A program made the position numbers and the translations under genes. From the NCBI GenBank assembly GCA_016716385.1, contig JADJWL010000027.1, forward strand, positions 1 to 64,000: a DNA stretch of 64,000 nucleotides, in the 5' to 3' direction. Under the pieces are notes generated by a model. The model did no database searches. It was not told the origin of the DNA and saw only the letters and a list, made by a program, of their open reading frames with translations. The stretch comes from Bryobacterales bacterium. GTDB lineage: Bacteria; Acidobacteriota; Terriglobia; Bryobacterales; Bryobacteraceae. Below, piece by piece: positions 1 through 8,489 of the stretch; the first letter of the stretch is position 1, and every line of letters begins with the position of its first letter.

Positions 1-1
1 G

Positions 2-1297
2 CGGATGGATCTGCGCCTGGAGAGCCTTGAGTTCGGCCTGGGACACGAGCCGCCGCAACTCACCGTCGCGCAGGATCTCGATTTGTTCGGCAATCTGCGC
101 CGCCAGGCGCGCCAGGACGTTGAGATCTTCGCTCAGGTAGCGGCGTCCGCCGCGGCGCGCGCCGAGCAGGATGAGATGCGGCTCCTCCTGCGCCAGACGG
201 ACCGGCACGATCGCGACAACTCCATGCGGTTCCAACCCCGGAGCCGCGGCCGAAGCCATCGCCGGCGCCACAAGGTTTCGCGGAAGGCTGGACGTCTCCG
301 GCATATCGATGAGATTCGCGGCCATCAATCCGGCCACGAACTGCGACGCCTGAAGCAGGAATGCCGGCTCGTCCGGGGAATCGGCCGCCAACTGGCGGAT
401 CCGTTGCGTGGCCAGCTCGGGGTCGGGTTGCCGGAAGACCAACCGTGTCAGCAGGCGTTGTGCTCCCGATCGCACCAGGGCGAAGAGAATCAGCAGAAGA
501 CATCCCGCCGCCAGGAGAAGGCCCTGTTGAAATGCGTCGCGGGGCTCCGCCAGCGTCCAGGTGGCCCCGGCGATCAGCAGCACACTGAAGAGCACTGCCA
601 GCAACCCATTCGTGAGAAAGCGGAGGAAAGCATCGAGGAGGACGAAGCGAAAATCCTGCAGCAGCACGAAGAGCGCCAGGGGAATGCCCGCATGATGAAA
701 CGCCAGCTCACTTGACCAGGCGTGCTGCGCATGGCCCTCGGCGAAATGGACGAAGGAAACCGCGAAGAGAAACAGCGCCATCGTCGCCAGCAGACGGGGC
801 GTCTCCGAACGTTCTTCGGCGGTCGCCGTCCGCAGAATCCGGACCGAGGCCCATGCCGTCAGGGCGCCGAATCCGACGGTGATCAACGCCAGGGCGATGC
901 GATGCAGGTCGGCGACGTCTGAATACAGCTCGGACAGATGGAGGGAGATGGCGAAAACACTGAGCGCATAGCTGACCTGGGCCATCCGCGGCCATTTCCC
1001 CCGCAAGCTGAGGTCGAACAAGACCGCGGGCAGCAGGCTCAACACGGAAAAGCCTAATGCTGCGAAGATCTCGGACCATCGTCCGCTGGTGTCGCGCACG
1101 CTGAGCACGGCCAGTGACGCGAGGTTCCACAGGAACGCAAGCGTGGCTGCGACCAGCGGCAGCCGGGCCTGATGGGGCCGGCAGGCCCGGCCCTGGCGCA
1201 CAAGCAGAACCAGAAAGATGCCAAAGACCAGGACCCCCGCCAAGTGGCCGAGCGTATTGACCAACACCTGGTCCGGATGCTGCCAGAGAGTCCCCAT
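2..1297 (-). CDS. LytS/YehU-type sensor histidine kinase (N-terminal part, cut by window edge)
   Basis: Membrane sensor kinase of the LytS class. The reverse-strand frame is open for 432 codons from the ATG at 1297 to the left edge. The first ~230 residues are a series of hydrophobic segments (about seven helices). A more soluble, GAF-like region follows at about residues 280-400. The last visible residues, ALQAQIHP, are the start of the His_kinase (PF06580) phospho-acceptor box, normally QIxPHFLFN, so the acceptor His and the ATPase domain lie outside the window. A LytTR response regulator would be the usual partner but cannot be seen. The first 1.3 kb has several competing overlapping frames; this one was chosen because its membrane profile is consistent and it ends on the kinase motif. 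Confidence 0.8.
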   Translation of the reverse strand, partial: MGTLWQHPDQVLVNTLGHLAGVLVFGIFLVLLVRQGRACRPHQARLPLVAATLAFLWNLASLAVLSVRDTSGRWSEIFAALGFSVLSLLPAVLFDLSLRGKWPRMAQVSYALSVFAISLHLSELYSDVADLHRIALALITVGFGALTAWASVRILRTATAEERSETPRLLATMALFLFAVSFVHFAEGHAQHAWSSELAFHHAGIPLALFVLLQDFRFVLLDAFLRFLTNGLLAVLFSVLLIAGATWTLAEPRDAFQQGLLLAAGCLLLILFALVRSGAQRLLTRLVFRQPDPELATQRIRQLAADSPDEPAFLLQASQFVAGLMAANLIDMPETSSLPRNLVAPAMASAAAPGLEPHGVVAIVPVRLAQEEPHLILLGARRGGRRYLSEDLNVLARLAAQIAEQIEILRDGELRRLVSQAELKALQAQIHP

Positions 1298-1407
1298 GCC
1301 TGCAGCCCTACGGTACGCCGGATGGTAGCCGGCACGCTAGCGCTTCATCGCGGACGGTCTCTAAACGACGTCGAGCGGGACGCATCGGACGGTTAGCGGC
1401 CCGGTGG

Positions 1408-1989
1408 TCAGGCTTCGATCCTGGTCCCAAGGACCGTCAGGAACTGGCGCATCCAGGCGGGATGCGCGGGCCAAGCCGGGGCTGTGACGAGGACGCCATC
1501 GGTGTGCGCCTGGTCCATCGCCAGAGCGACGTACGTGCCGCCCGCGGCAGTCACCTCCGGCGCAACCGCCGGGTAGCACGAGCACGACCGCCCTTGCAGC
1601 GCGCCCGCCGCGGCCAGCAACTGCGCCGCGTGGCAGATCGCTGCGATGGGCTTTCCGGCAGTGGAGAAGTGCCGGACCATCTCGATCACACGCGGGTTCA
1701 GCCGCAGATATTCCGGCGCCCGGCCGCCCGGGAGGACGAGCGCGTCGTAGGTTTCCGGCTGCGCGTCATTGAAGCTCGCATTCAGGTTGAAGTTATGACC
1801 GCGTTTCTCTGAGTACGTCTGGTCGCCTTCGAAATCGTGAATGGCGGTGCGGATGTCCTCGCCCGCCTTCTTGTTCGGGCAGACCGCGTGCACGGTATGG
1901 CCCGCCATCAGCAGGACCTGGAAGGGAACCATCACTTCGTAGTCTTCGGCGTAATCGCCGGTGATCAGAAGAATCTTCTTGGCCGCCAT
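1408..1989 (-). CDS. DJ-1/PfpI family protein (class I glutamine amidotransferase-like)
   Basis: A 193-residue DJ-1/PfpI fold protein. The nucleophile elbow AICHAAQ places the reactive cysteine at Cys119. Upstream acidic residues (Glu15/Glu18 in DYAEDYE) and the LVLPGGRAPEYLR strand are typical of the family. Family members are reported as proteases, glyoxalases/deglycases or stress chaperones, and the sequence does not decide between them. The start at 1989 lies 4 bases after the stop of the multiheme cytochrome gene, so the two are probably co-transcribed. The frame stays open upstream, but that extension overlaps the cytochrome gene and is not coding-like. Confidence 0.85.
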   Translation of the reverse strand: MAAKKILLITGDYAEDYEVMVPFQVLLMAGHTVHAVCPNKKAGEDIRTAIHDFEGDQTYSEKRGHNFNLNASFNDAQPETYDALVLPGGRAPEYLRLNPRVIEMVRHFSTAGKPIAAICHAAQLLAAAGALQGRSCSCYPAVAPEVTAAGGTYVALAMDQAHTDGVLVTAPAWPAHPAWMRQFLTVLGTRIEA

Positions 1990-1993
1990 ACGG

Positions 1994-4150
1994 CTATTGT
2001 CGCAACTTGTCGCGAAGCGCGCGGGCGCCAGGATAATCTGGATGGCCTCGCAGAAGGGAGTCGGCCTCGGCGCGGGCAGCGGCCGTCTGGCCCGCTTCGG
2101 CGAGCGTGACCGCCAGGTTGAAACGCGCGGGGGCGAATCCCGGATCGAGCGCAACAGCCCTCCGGTAATGATGCAGTGCGCGGACCCGGTCGCCCATGCG
2201 CACGAGCAGCGTCGCGAAGTTGTTGTGGACCGCGGCGCGGTCCGGCGCCAGACGCAGCGACTCCTCCCAGTGACGGCGCGCATCCGCGAACTGGTCTGAT
2301 TGCGCAAGATTGAGCGCCAGGACATCGTGCGCGCCCGCGTCTCGGGGGTCGAGCGCGACGGCGCGCCTGGCGTAGCGCAAGCCTTCCGGACCCTGCGACA
2401 GGCTGGCCAGCAGCGCATGAGGCGCGGCAAAGTCCGGGCGTAGCGTCATCGCTTCAAGCGCGGAGTGGCGGGCGCCCGCGGCGTCGCCCGCGGCGGCGAG
2501 AGCGGCGGCCAGGTTGTGGTGGGGCTCGGGGAGATCGGGATTCGCCGCGATCGCGCGACGCAGCGCCGCGGCGGCGTCCGCCGGACGCCCAAGCCGCAGC
2601 AGCGCTTCGCCCTGCCCGTTCCAGGCTGTGGCGTCGAGCGGGTCGGCCGCGATGGCGCGCGCAAAAGCAGCGACGGCCGCCTGAGGCTGCCCACGAGCGC
2701 TTTCGACAAGCCCCAGGCCGCGCCACGCCTGCGATAAGGACGCCTCGCCGTACGCTCGGGCTGCAGCGTCCAACCGGCCCGCGTGCCGTAGCGCCTCGCC
2801 AAGTTCGAAGCGGAACTCCTTAGCCGCGTCGGGGAAGCGGCGCAGCGCCCGCTCAAGACGCGCGATGCCCGCCGCGAGATTCGTCTGCTCCTTCACCTGC
2901 GCGGCAGCGAGCAGGAGTTCGTCCTCCGGACGCAAGGCGTCAGGCGGCGGATAGTGCAGCGCCACCTCTCCCTGGTACGGGCGGCCCTCGCCCTCAAGCG
3001 ACGCAGACAGCGTCGCGCGCCAGTCGCGCGCGGCCGGATCGCGGTGGATGAAGTGGTCCGTCAGCAACACGTGCACCGCGTCCTCGGTGCGGCGCAACGG
3101 CATGTGGCATCCGGCGCAGCCGGTCCGCGCGTGCATCGGCGTGCGTTCGAGAAAACGCGTGTGACAGCTCGAGCACGCCGCGTCGTAGCGCCCCTGGGAC
3201 GCCGGTTCGTGCGGATCGTGGCACGTCGTGCACGTCATCGTCCCGCTGGCGGTGAAGCAGGCCGATTTCCGCAGCCGGTAGACCGCGCTCACGACTTCGA
3301 ACTTCTCCTGCTCGGGCGTGCCTGGAGCATGATCGAAGTGCAGCGCCCAGTCGCGCATCGGCTCCCCTGGACGGTACGACATGACGCCGCGTCCGGGGCG
3401 GATCAGTTTGTGCGGCAGCGGGCGGCTGGTGGTTTCGAGGTGGCACTGCATACACACCTCAATCTGACGGTCGCGGCCCAGACTCGCCGGCTGCACGATC
3501 AGCGCCTTGGCCGGGGCGCCCCGCCGCGCCGCTTCCACGTGCTTCGCGCCCGGACCGTGGCAGCGCTGGCAGTCGATGCCTTCGGTGAGCCGTCCCTGGA
3601 TCCGCACGCCGCGCTCGGTTGCATCCTGTCCGAAAAGCTCCGGCGTATACCCGTTGTGGCAGGTGAGGCACTCGTAATCGACCGGACGCCGGAAATCGGC
3701 ATGCACCGGACGGTCGTATCCCGGCGCCATCGCCCAGAAGCCGCCCTTGTCCGCGTACCAGGCCAGCGGCAGTTGCACCAGACGGCCGTCGGCCGCGCGA
3801 TGGAGGTAGCTTCGGGCATGATTGCCGGACCCGAGCACATAGTGCACCTCGCGCTCGATTTCGTTGATCCGCCGGCCGTCCTCGTCCTGCCAGCGGCGCA
3901 TGAAGAATCGCCCGCCGCGCCGCTCCATCGCGTAGTGCCGGTCGGAGGAGGCGTGGTAGAAGGACTGAGGCTCGCGGAAGTCCGCGCCTGCTGTCGCCGG
4001 CGTCAGGGCGTACAGGCTGCGGCTCATCGCCGTGGCGGCATAGCGGGCGGCGATCTCCTGGTGGCAAGGCGCGCAGGACTCCGGTGGAGCGTAGTCGGCG
4101 GCTGCCAGCGGCCAAAGGATCGCAACCAGCCAGCGGGCGGGAGAGGCCAC
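1994..4150 (-). CDS. Secreted multiheme c-type cytochrome with C-terminal TPR repeats
   Basis: A 718-residue exported protein with a short signal peptide (residues 1-18). Seven CxxCH heme-binding motifs start at about residues 26, 161, 194, 233, 307, 326 and 345. Spacing and context resemble cytochrome c554-like domains. From about residue 400 to the end it consists of tetratricopeptide repeats rich in Ala/Arg. This cytochrome-plus-TPR architecture recurs in Acidobacteriota and Planctomycetota, usually without an assigned reaction; electron transfer in the periplasm is the inference. A DJ-1/PfpI gene follows 4 bases downstream. The hspR gene ends 40 bases upstream and is separated by a short repeat cluster. 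Confidence 0.88.
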   Translation of the reverse strand: MASPARWLVAILWPLAAADYAPPESCAPCHQEIAARYAATAMSRSLYALTPATAGADFREPQSFYHASSDRHYAMERRGGRFFMRRWQDEDGRRINEIEREVHYVLGSGNHARSYLHRAADGRLVQLPLAWYADKGGFWAMAPGYDRPVHADFRRPVDYECLTCHNGYTPELFGQDATERGVRIQGRLTEGIDCQRCHGPGAKHVEAARRGAPAKALIVQPASLGRDRQIEVCMQCHLETTSRPLPHKLIRPGRGVMSYRPGEPMRDWALHFDHAPGTPEQEKFEVVSAVYRLRKSACFTASGTMTCTTCHDPHEPASQGRYDAACSSCHTRFLERTPMHARTGCAGCHMPLRRTEDAVHVLLTDHFIHRDPAARDWRATLSASLEGEGRPYQGEVALHYPPPDALRPEDELLLAAAQVKEQTNLAAGIARLERALRRFPDAAKEFRFELGEALRHAGRLDAAARAYGEASLSQAWRGLGLVESARGQPQAAVAAFARAIAADPLDATAWNGQGEALLRLGRPADAAAALRRAIAANPDLPEPHHNLAAALAAAGDAAGARHSALEAMTLRPDFAAPHALLASLSQGPEGLRYARRAVALDPRDAGAHDVLALNLAQSDQFADARRHWEESLRLAPDRAAVHNNFATLLVRMGDRVRALHHYRRAVALDPGFAPARFNLAVTLAEAGQTAAARAEADSLLRGHPDYPGARALRDKLRQ

Positions 4151-4170
4151 GGCACAAGGATACTTCAGGG

Positions 4171-4249
4171 AGCTTTCAGCGTTCAGCTTTCAGCCGTCAG
4201 CCTTGATCACCGGAGTTGGTCGCTGATCGCTGAAAGCTGATCGCTGATC
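4171..4249. repeat. TCAGCTTTCAGC-type short repeat cluster overlapping the hspR 3' end
   Basis: Several copies of a 10-12 base unit (AGCTTTCAGC, GTTCAGCTTTCAGC, CGTCAGCC) lie at 4171-4202. Inverted copies (CGCTGATCGCTGAAAGCTGATCG) lie at 4221-4245, so the two arms can pair. The hspR stop codon (4190-4192) lies within the repeat, and the last ~20 codons of hspR are encoded by it. Units of this type resemble dispersed intergenic repeats; whether it is multicopy in this genome cannot be seen from one window. Confidence 0.65.
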
Positions 4250-4615
4250 CGCCCGGCGGACCATCGGGATGAGAGTTTTCGATGTGTCCGCCCGCGGCGC
4301 TTCCGCCCGCGCGGCCAGCTCCTGGTTCAGAATCGAGACAAACTCTTCGATCTGGCGCTGCATTTCGGCCATCTTGGCGCGCATGTTCAGCACGATCTCG
4401 ACACCGGCAAGATTGACGCCAAGGTCGCGCGTGAGGTGGAGGATCACTTCGAGCAATTCCAGGTCCTCATCCGTATAGAGGCGCGTGTTGCCGTCGCTGC
4501 GCGACGGTTTCAGAAGCCCCTCGCGTTCATACAGGCGCAGTGTCTGCGGATGCACGCCGTACTGTTCGGCCACGGCAGAGATCATGTATGCCGCCTTGGA
4601 TCGTTTGCGCGCCAT
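4190..4615 (-). CDS. hspR: MerR-family heat-shock regulator HspR
   Basis: A 141-residue MerR-like regulator with the HspR signature YMISAVAEQYGVHPQTLRLYEREGL within residues 10-34. It is followed by the usual arginine-rich wing (RSDGNTRLYTDEDLELL) and a helical dimerisation segment. HspR represses dnaK operons by binding HAIR operators, usually with DnaK as co-repressor. Its place directly after dnaJ is the classical arrangement. The ATG at 4615 is 2 bases from the dnaJ stop; a GTG at 4633 overlapping dnaJ by 16 bases is the alternative. The C-terminal ~20 residues are low-complexity and come from a short repeat, so the native end may have been altered. Confidence 0.9.
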   Translation of the reverse strand: MARKRSKAAYMISAVAEQYGVHPQTLRLYEREGLLKPSRSDGNTRLYTDEDLELLEVILHLTRDLGVNLAGVEIVLNMRAKMAEMQRQIEEFVSILNQELAARAEAPRADTSKTLIPMVRRADQRSAFSDQRPTPVIKADG

Positions 4616-4617
4616 GG

Positions 4618-5769
4618 CTAGAGTTGTCTCCACAGATCCGAACGCGGGTCGCCCGGATGCAGCGTGGCCAGTTCGCGCAGCAGTTCCCGGGTCCGTTCAT
4701 CGTTGGCCTCGGGAGGCTGCACCAGTACTTCGACGATCTGGTCGCCGTGAGCCTTCTTGCGGGCGTTGAAGACGCCCTTCTCGCGCATCCGGAAGCGCTG
4801 TCCGCTGCGGGTGCCTGGGGGGACCTTGAGCAACGCCTTGCCGTCGACAGTCGGAACCTCGATCTTGGCGCCCAAGCCCGCCTCCCAGACGGTCACCGGC
4901 ACGCGGATGCGGATGTCGTCGCCCTCACGCTCGAAGAACGGATGCGGCTCAACGCGGACCGTGATGAACAGGTCACCGGGAGGCGTCCCCATGGTCCCGG
5001 CGCTTCCCTTCCCCGCCACGCGCAGCCGCGAACCGTTGGCCGCGCCCGCTGGAATGCGCACTTCCACGGTGTCCGGCCTGGCGATGCGCCCGTCGCCGTG
5101 GCAGGCGGCACAGGCGTTCTTCAGCCGCCCGGAACCGCCGCAGCGCGGGCACGTCAGGGTGAAGCGCATCGCTCCCGCCATCTGCGCGACGCTGCCGGAA
5201 CCCTCGCATTGCGGACACGTCACGGACTGGCCGCCCGCTTGCCCGCTCCCACTGCACACCTGGCAGACGTCGTGCCGGTTGATCGTCAGCCGCTCCTGCG
5301 TGCCCCGGATCGCCTTCCAGAAATCGATTGTCAGACCGTACTCCAGGTCCGCGCCGGGCTGCCGCGTCGCTTCCGCGCGCTGCCCGCCGCGGCCGAAGAA
5401 CTGGCCGAACAGGTCACGGAAACCCGCGCCCTCCGGAGCGCCAGGACCGGCTCCCGGCTGGTTCGCGAAGAAGTCGGTGAAATCGAATCCGGAAAACCCG
5501 ACGTGCGGGTCGCCCGGCGGCGGTCCCGGGCTGGGAAATCCGTTTTCGGAGTAGAAGCCGTACTGGTCGTACATCTGGCGCTTCTTGGCGTCGCTCAGAA
5601 TGTCGTAGGCTTCCTGAATCTTCCTGAACTGTTCCTCGGCCGCTTTGTCGCCGGGGTTGAGATCAGGGTGATACTTGCGCGCAAGACGGCGATACGCCTT
5701 CCGGATCTCGTCCTGGGACGCTTTCCGTGCGACGTGCAGAGCTTCGTAGTAATCGGATTTCGCCGGCAT
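4618..5769 (-). CDS. dnaJ: Chaperone protein DnaJ
   Basis: Type I Hsp40 co-chaperone of 383 residues. The J domain has HPD at 34-36, followed by a Gly/Phe-rich segment at about 70-130. Four CxxCxGxG zinc-finger repeats span about 169-227, with two beta-rich client-binding domains behind. It stimulates DnaK ATPase and delivers unfolded clients. The start at 5769 (MPAKSDYYEALHV) aligns with family N-termini; an in-frame ATG at 5799 falls inside a strong hairpin and adds a non-conserved leader. Gene order is dnaK, dnaJ, hspR, without grpE. The J domain begins YYEALHV rather than the common DYYEVLGV, a mild variant. Confidence 0.95.
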   Translation of the reverse strand: MPAKSDYYEALHVARKASQDEIRKAYRRLARKYHPDLNPGDKAAEEQFRKIQEAYDILSDAKKRQMYDQYGFYSENGFPSPGPPPGDPHVGFSGFDFTDFFANQPGAGPGAPEGAGFRDLFGQFFGRGGQRAEATRQPGADLEYGLTIDFWKAIRGTQERLTINRHDVCQVCSGSGQAGGQSVTCPQCEGSGSVAQMAGAMRFTLTCPRCGGSGRLKNACAACHGDGRIARPDTVEVRIPAGAANGSRLRVAGKGSAGTMGTPPGDLFITVRVEPHPFFEREGDDIRIRVPVTVWEAGLGAKIEVPTVDGKALLKVPPGTRSGQRFRMREKGVFNARKKAHGDQIVEVLVQPPEANDERTRELLRELATLHPGDPRSDLWRQL

Positions 5770-5784
5770 ACGCAACGGTTCGAG

Positions 5785-5818
5785 CGGGCGCGCTCCCATC
5801 TCGCAGGGAGCGCGCCCG
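5785..5818. promoter_or_regulatory. 13-bp perfect hairpin in the dnaK-dnaJ intergenic gap
   Basis: CGGGCGCGCTCCC (5785-5797) pairs perfectly with GGGAGCGCGCCCG (5806-5818) around an 8-base loop. It fills most of the 54-base gap between the dnaK stop and the dnaJ start. No T-run follows on the minus strand, so a partial terminator, mRNA processing site or 3'-end stabiliser that lowers dnaJ relative to dnaK is more likely than a full intrinsic terminator. Confidence 0.6.
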
Positions 5819-5823
5819 CGGGA

Positions 5824-7721
5824 TTACTTCTTGTCGTCTACGTCGACGAACTCGGCGTCGACGATATCGTCCTTCTTCGGTGGTTCGGCGCCGGGCGCTC
5901 CGTCACCGGGCTGCGGCCCGGGGGACGACGCCTTGTACATCGCCTCGGCCAGTTTGTGGCTGGCCTGAGTTAGTTTGTCGGTGGCCGCCTGCAGCGCCTC
6001 GGTGTCGGTGCCGGCCATCGCCTTGCGGGTCTCTTCGAGCGCCGCTTCGATTGCGGCGGCGTCCTCGGCGCCGATCTTGTCGCGGTGTTCCTTGAGCGTC
6101 TTGTCGACGTTGTAGATCATCGCGTCGGCGCGGTTGCGCGCTTCGATCTGCTCCTTCGCCTTGCGGTCGTCGGCGGAGTGCGATTCGGCATCCTTCGCCA
6201 TCCGGTCGACCTCGTCCTTCGACAGCCCCGAGGAAGACGTGATGGTGATCTTCTGCTCGTTGTTGGTCGCGCGGTCTTTGGCCGTGACGTTCAGAATGCC
6301 GTTGGCGTCGATATCGAAGGTCACTTCGATCTGCGGCGTGCCCCGCTGCGCCGGTGGAATCCCAACCAGCGAGAAGACCCCGAGCAGACGGTTGTCCCGC
6401 GCCATCGCCCGTTCGCCCTGGAAGACCTTGATTTCGACCGAGGTCTGGTTGTCCGCCGCGGTCGAGAAGATCTCGCTCTTCCGGGTCGGGATGGTGGTGT
6501 TGCGCTCGATCAGCTTGGTGAACACGCCGCCCAGCGTCTCGATTCCGAGCGACAGCGGCGTGACGTCGAGCAGGAGCACGTCCTTGACCTCACCGCCGAG
6601 GACGCCGCCCTGGACGCCGGCGCCGACGGCGACCACTTCGTCCGGATTGACGCCTTTGTGCGGCTCCTTCAGGAACAGGTCGCGGACGATCTGCTGCACC
6701 TTCGGGATGCGGGTCGAGCCGCCGACGAGCACGACCTCGTCGATCTGGTTCGGCGTCACACCGGCATCCTCCATCGCCTGCCGGCAGGGACCGACCGTGC
6801 GATTCAGGATGTCCTCCACCATCGACTCGAAACGCGCCCGCGTCAGCTTCATTTGCAGGTGCTTCGGGCCGGTGGCGTCGGCCGAGATAAACGGAAGGTT
6901 GATCTCGGTCTCAAGCAGCGTCGACAGCTCCATCTTGGCCTTCTCCGCCGCTTCCTTGAGCCGCTGGAGCGCCATCTGGTCACGCGACAGATCGAGCCCC
7001 TGCTCTTTCTTGAACTCGCTGATGATCCAGTCGATGATGCGCTGGTCGATGTTGTCGCCGCCGAGGTGAGTATCGCCGTTGGTCGACTTCACCTCCACCA
7101 CGCCCTCTCCCACTTCGAGAATCGAGATGTCGAACGTGCCGCCGCCGAAATCGTAGACGGCGATCGTTTCGTTCTTCTTTTTGTCCAGACCGTAGGCGAG
7201 CGCTGCGGCCGTCGGCTCGTTGATGATGCGCTTCACCTCAAGCCCGGCGATCCGGCCGGCGTCCTTGGTGGCCTGCCGCTGGGCGTCATTGAAATAGGCC
7301 GGAACCGTGATCACGGCTTCCGTCACTTTTTCACCAAGATAGGCCTCGGCCGCTTCCTTCAGCTTGCCGAGAATCATCGCCGAAATCTCCGGCGGTGAGT
7401 ACTTCTGCCCGGTGATCTGCACGCGGGCGTCGCCGTTGTCGCCGCGGGCGATCTTGTACGGCACCAGCTTCATCTCCTCGGTCACTTCTTCGGCGCGGCG
7501 GCCCATGAATCTCTTGATCGAGAAGATCGTGTTTTCCGGGTTGGTGATCGCCTGCCGCTTGGCCACCTGGCCGACCAGCCGCTCCCGCTCTTGGCGAATG
7601 CCACCACCGAGGGCGTCGTTCGCGCTCCCTCCTGGTTGGCGATCACGACGGGCTGGCCGCCTTCCATGACCGCGACCACGGAGTTGGTGGTGCCCAAGTC
7701 GATTCCGATAATCTTACCCAT
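5824..7721 (-). CDS. dnaK: Molecular chaperone DnaK (one-base frameshift near the N-terminus)
   Basis: Hsp70 chaperone. The N-terminal frame starts at 7721 with MGKIIGIDLGTTNS (phosphate-1 loop) and runs through SVVAFAKSG. The remaining ~580 residues, from VAKRQAITNPENTIFSIKRFMGR to the C-terminal EFVDVD, are in a second frame. Reading an extra G in the G-run at 7584-7586 restores the expected KSGERLVGQVAKRQ and gives a 632-residue protein, the normal DnaK length. The nucleotide-binding domain, the linker region (LLLDVTPLSLGIETLGG) and the lid are otherwise intact. DnaK is nearly always retained, so a consensus error is the best explanation. A sigma70-like promoter lies 57 bases upstream. Confidence 0.92.
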
Positions 7722-7777
7722 GCTGCTCAGACTCTCCTTACTTGCGTCGCTCCGGAAACCCGATTTAGTACAACTCC

Positions 7778-7806
7778 AGTATCAATCTTTAGTCAGTTGT
7801 TGTCAA
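7778..7806 (-). promoter_or_regulatory. Sigma70-like promoter of dnaK
   Basis: On the minus strand TTGACA (7806-7801) and GATACT (7783-7778) are separated by exactly 17 bases, placing transcription start near 7771, about 50 bases before the dnaK ATG. An AGGAG ribosome site lies about 12 bases before the ATG. I looked for a HAIR operator (CTTGAGT-N7-ACTCAAG) or CIRCE element nearby and found only a degenerate half (CTGGAGT). Confidence 0.6.
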
Positions 7807-7908
7807 CATCCATGAGAGACGCGAGGGAGGAGAGAGCTGCCGCGGGGACGCAGAACGGCCCCCCACCGAAACTAAAAACCACTTATAATCAATTAGTTAC
7901 AACGAGGG

Positions 7909-8489
7909 TCAGCGGGATTTTGCGGGAGCGACCGTCTTCTTCTGATCGCCCGCCACGTAGACATAGATCCTGTGCGTCTTGGCATCCACGCGGAGAGTCT
8001 CCACCTGCTTCGGCTGCCAGCCCCGGATCTCGAACGAATAGGAACGACGCGCGCCTGCGGCTTCAGATACTTCTCCAGGTTCGGCCGCAGCATCTCGTTG
8101 GACTTCGTGAGCAGGAACAGCGTGACGACATCGGCTTCGCTGAGGTCGGTGTCGAGCGCGTTGCCGTGGATGATCGAAGCCTTCTGCGCCAACCCGAGTT
8201 CTGCAATTCTGGCCGTGGCCAGCTTCACTAGCGATTCGTTCAGTTCCACACCCACTGCGTTGGCGCCGAACTTGCTTGCCGCGGTGATGACGACCCGGCC
8301 ATCGCCGCTGCCCAGGTCGTACAACATCTCTCCCTGTTTCAGACCGGCGCTCTTGAGCATTTCGTCAACGACGATTTGCGGCGTGGGGATGAAGGGAGCG
8401 AGGTTGCTCTGTTCCAGCAGATTCTGCGCGTGGGAAGGGATTGACGCAAGAAGCAGGACGGCGCTACACCCAACAGTCAGGAAACTCAT
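7909..8489 (-). CDS. Class I SAM-dependent methyltransferase with signal-peptide-like N-terminus (one-base frameshift)
   Basis: A 193-residue protein after one correction. Residues 1-21 look like a signal peptide or membrane anchor ending SHAQ. Motif I of class I methyltransferases follows (YDLGSGDGRVV, about 57-67), with the acidic loop GVELNE. The frame breaks after ARVV at 8041-8048. Adding one base there gives the conserved-looking tail SYSFEIRGWQPKQVETLRVD and a stop at 7909. The start is fixed by an ATGA overlap with the stop of the upstream secreted protein, so the two are translationally coupled. The substrate is unknown. A SAM enzyme with an export signal is odd because SAM is cytosolic; a membrane-tethered cytosolic enzyme is the alternative. 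Confidence 0.75.

Noticed and set aside
2954..4240. A 428-codon plus-strand frame opposite the multiheme cytochrome.
   Set aside because: The minus-strand frame has seven CxxCH motifs and a signal peptide; the plus frame has none and ends in the repeat cluster.
6085..7398. A 437-codon plus-strand frame opposite dnaK.
   Set aside because: It mirrors dnaK codon structure and has no recognisable domain.
7722..7810. A HAIR operator for HspR or CIRCE element before dnaK.
   Set aside because: Only one degenerate half-site (CTGGAGT) is present, without a matching right half; a sigma70-like promoter alone is supported.
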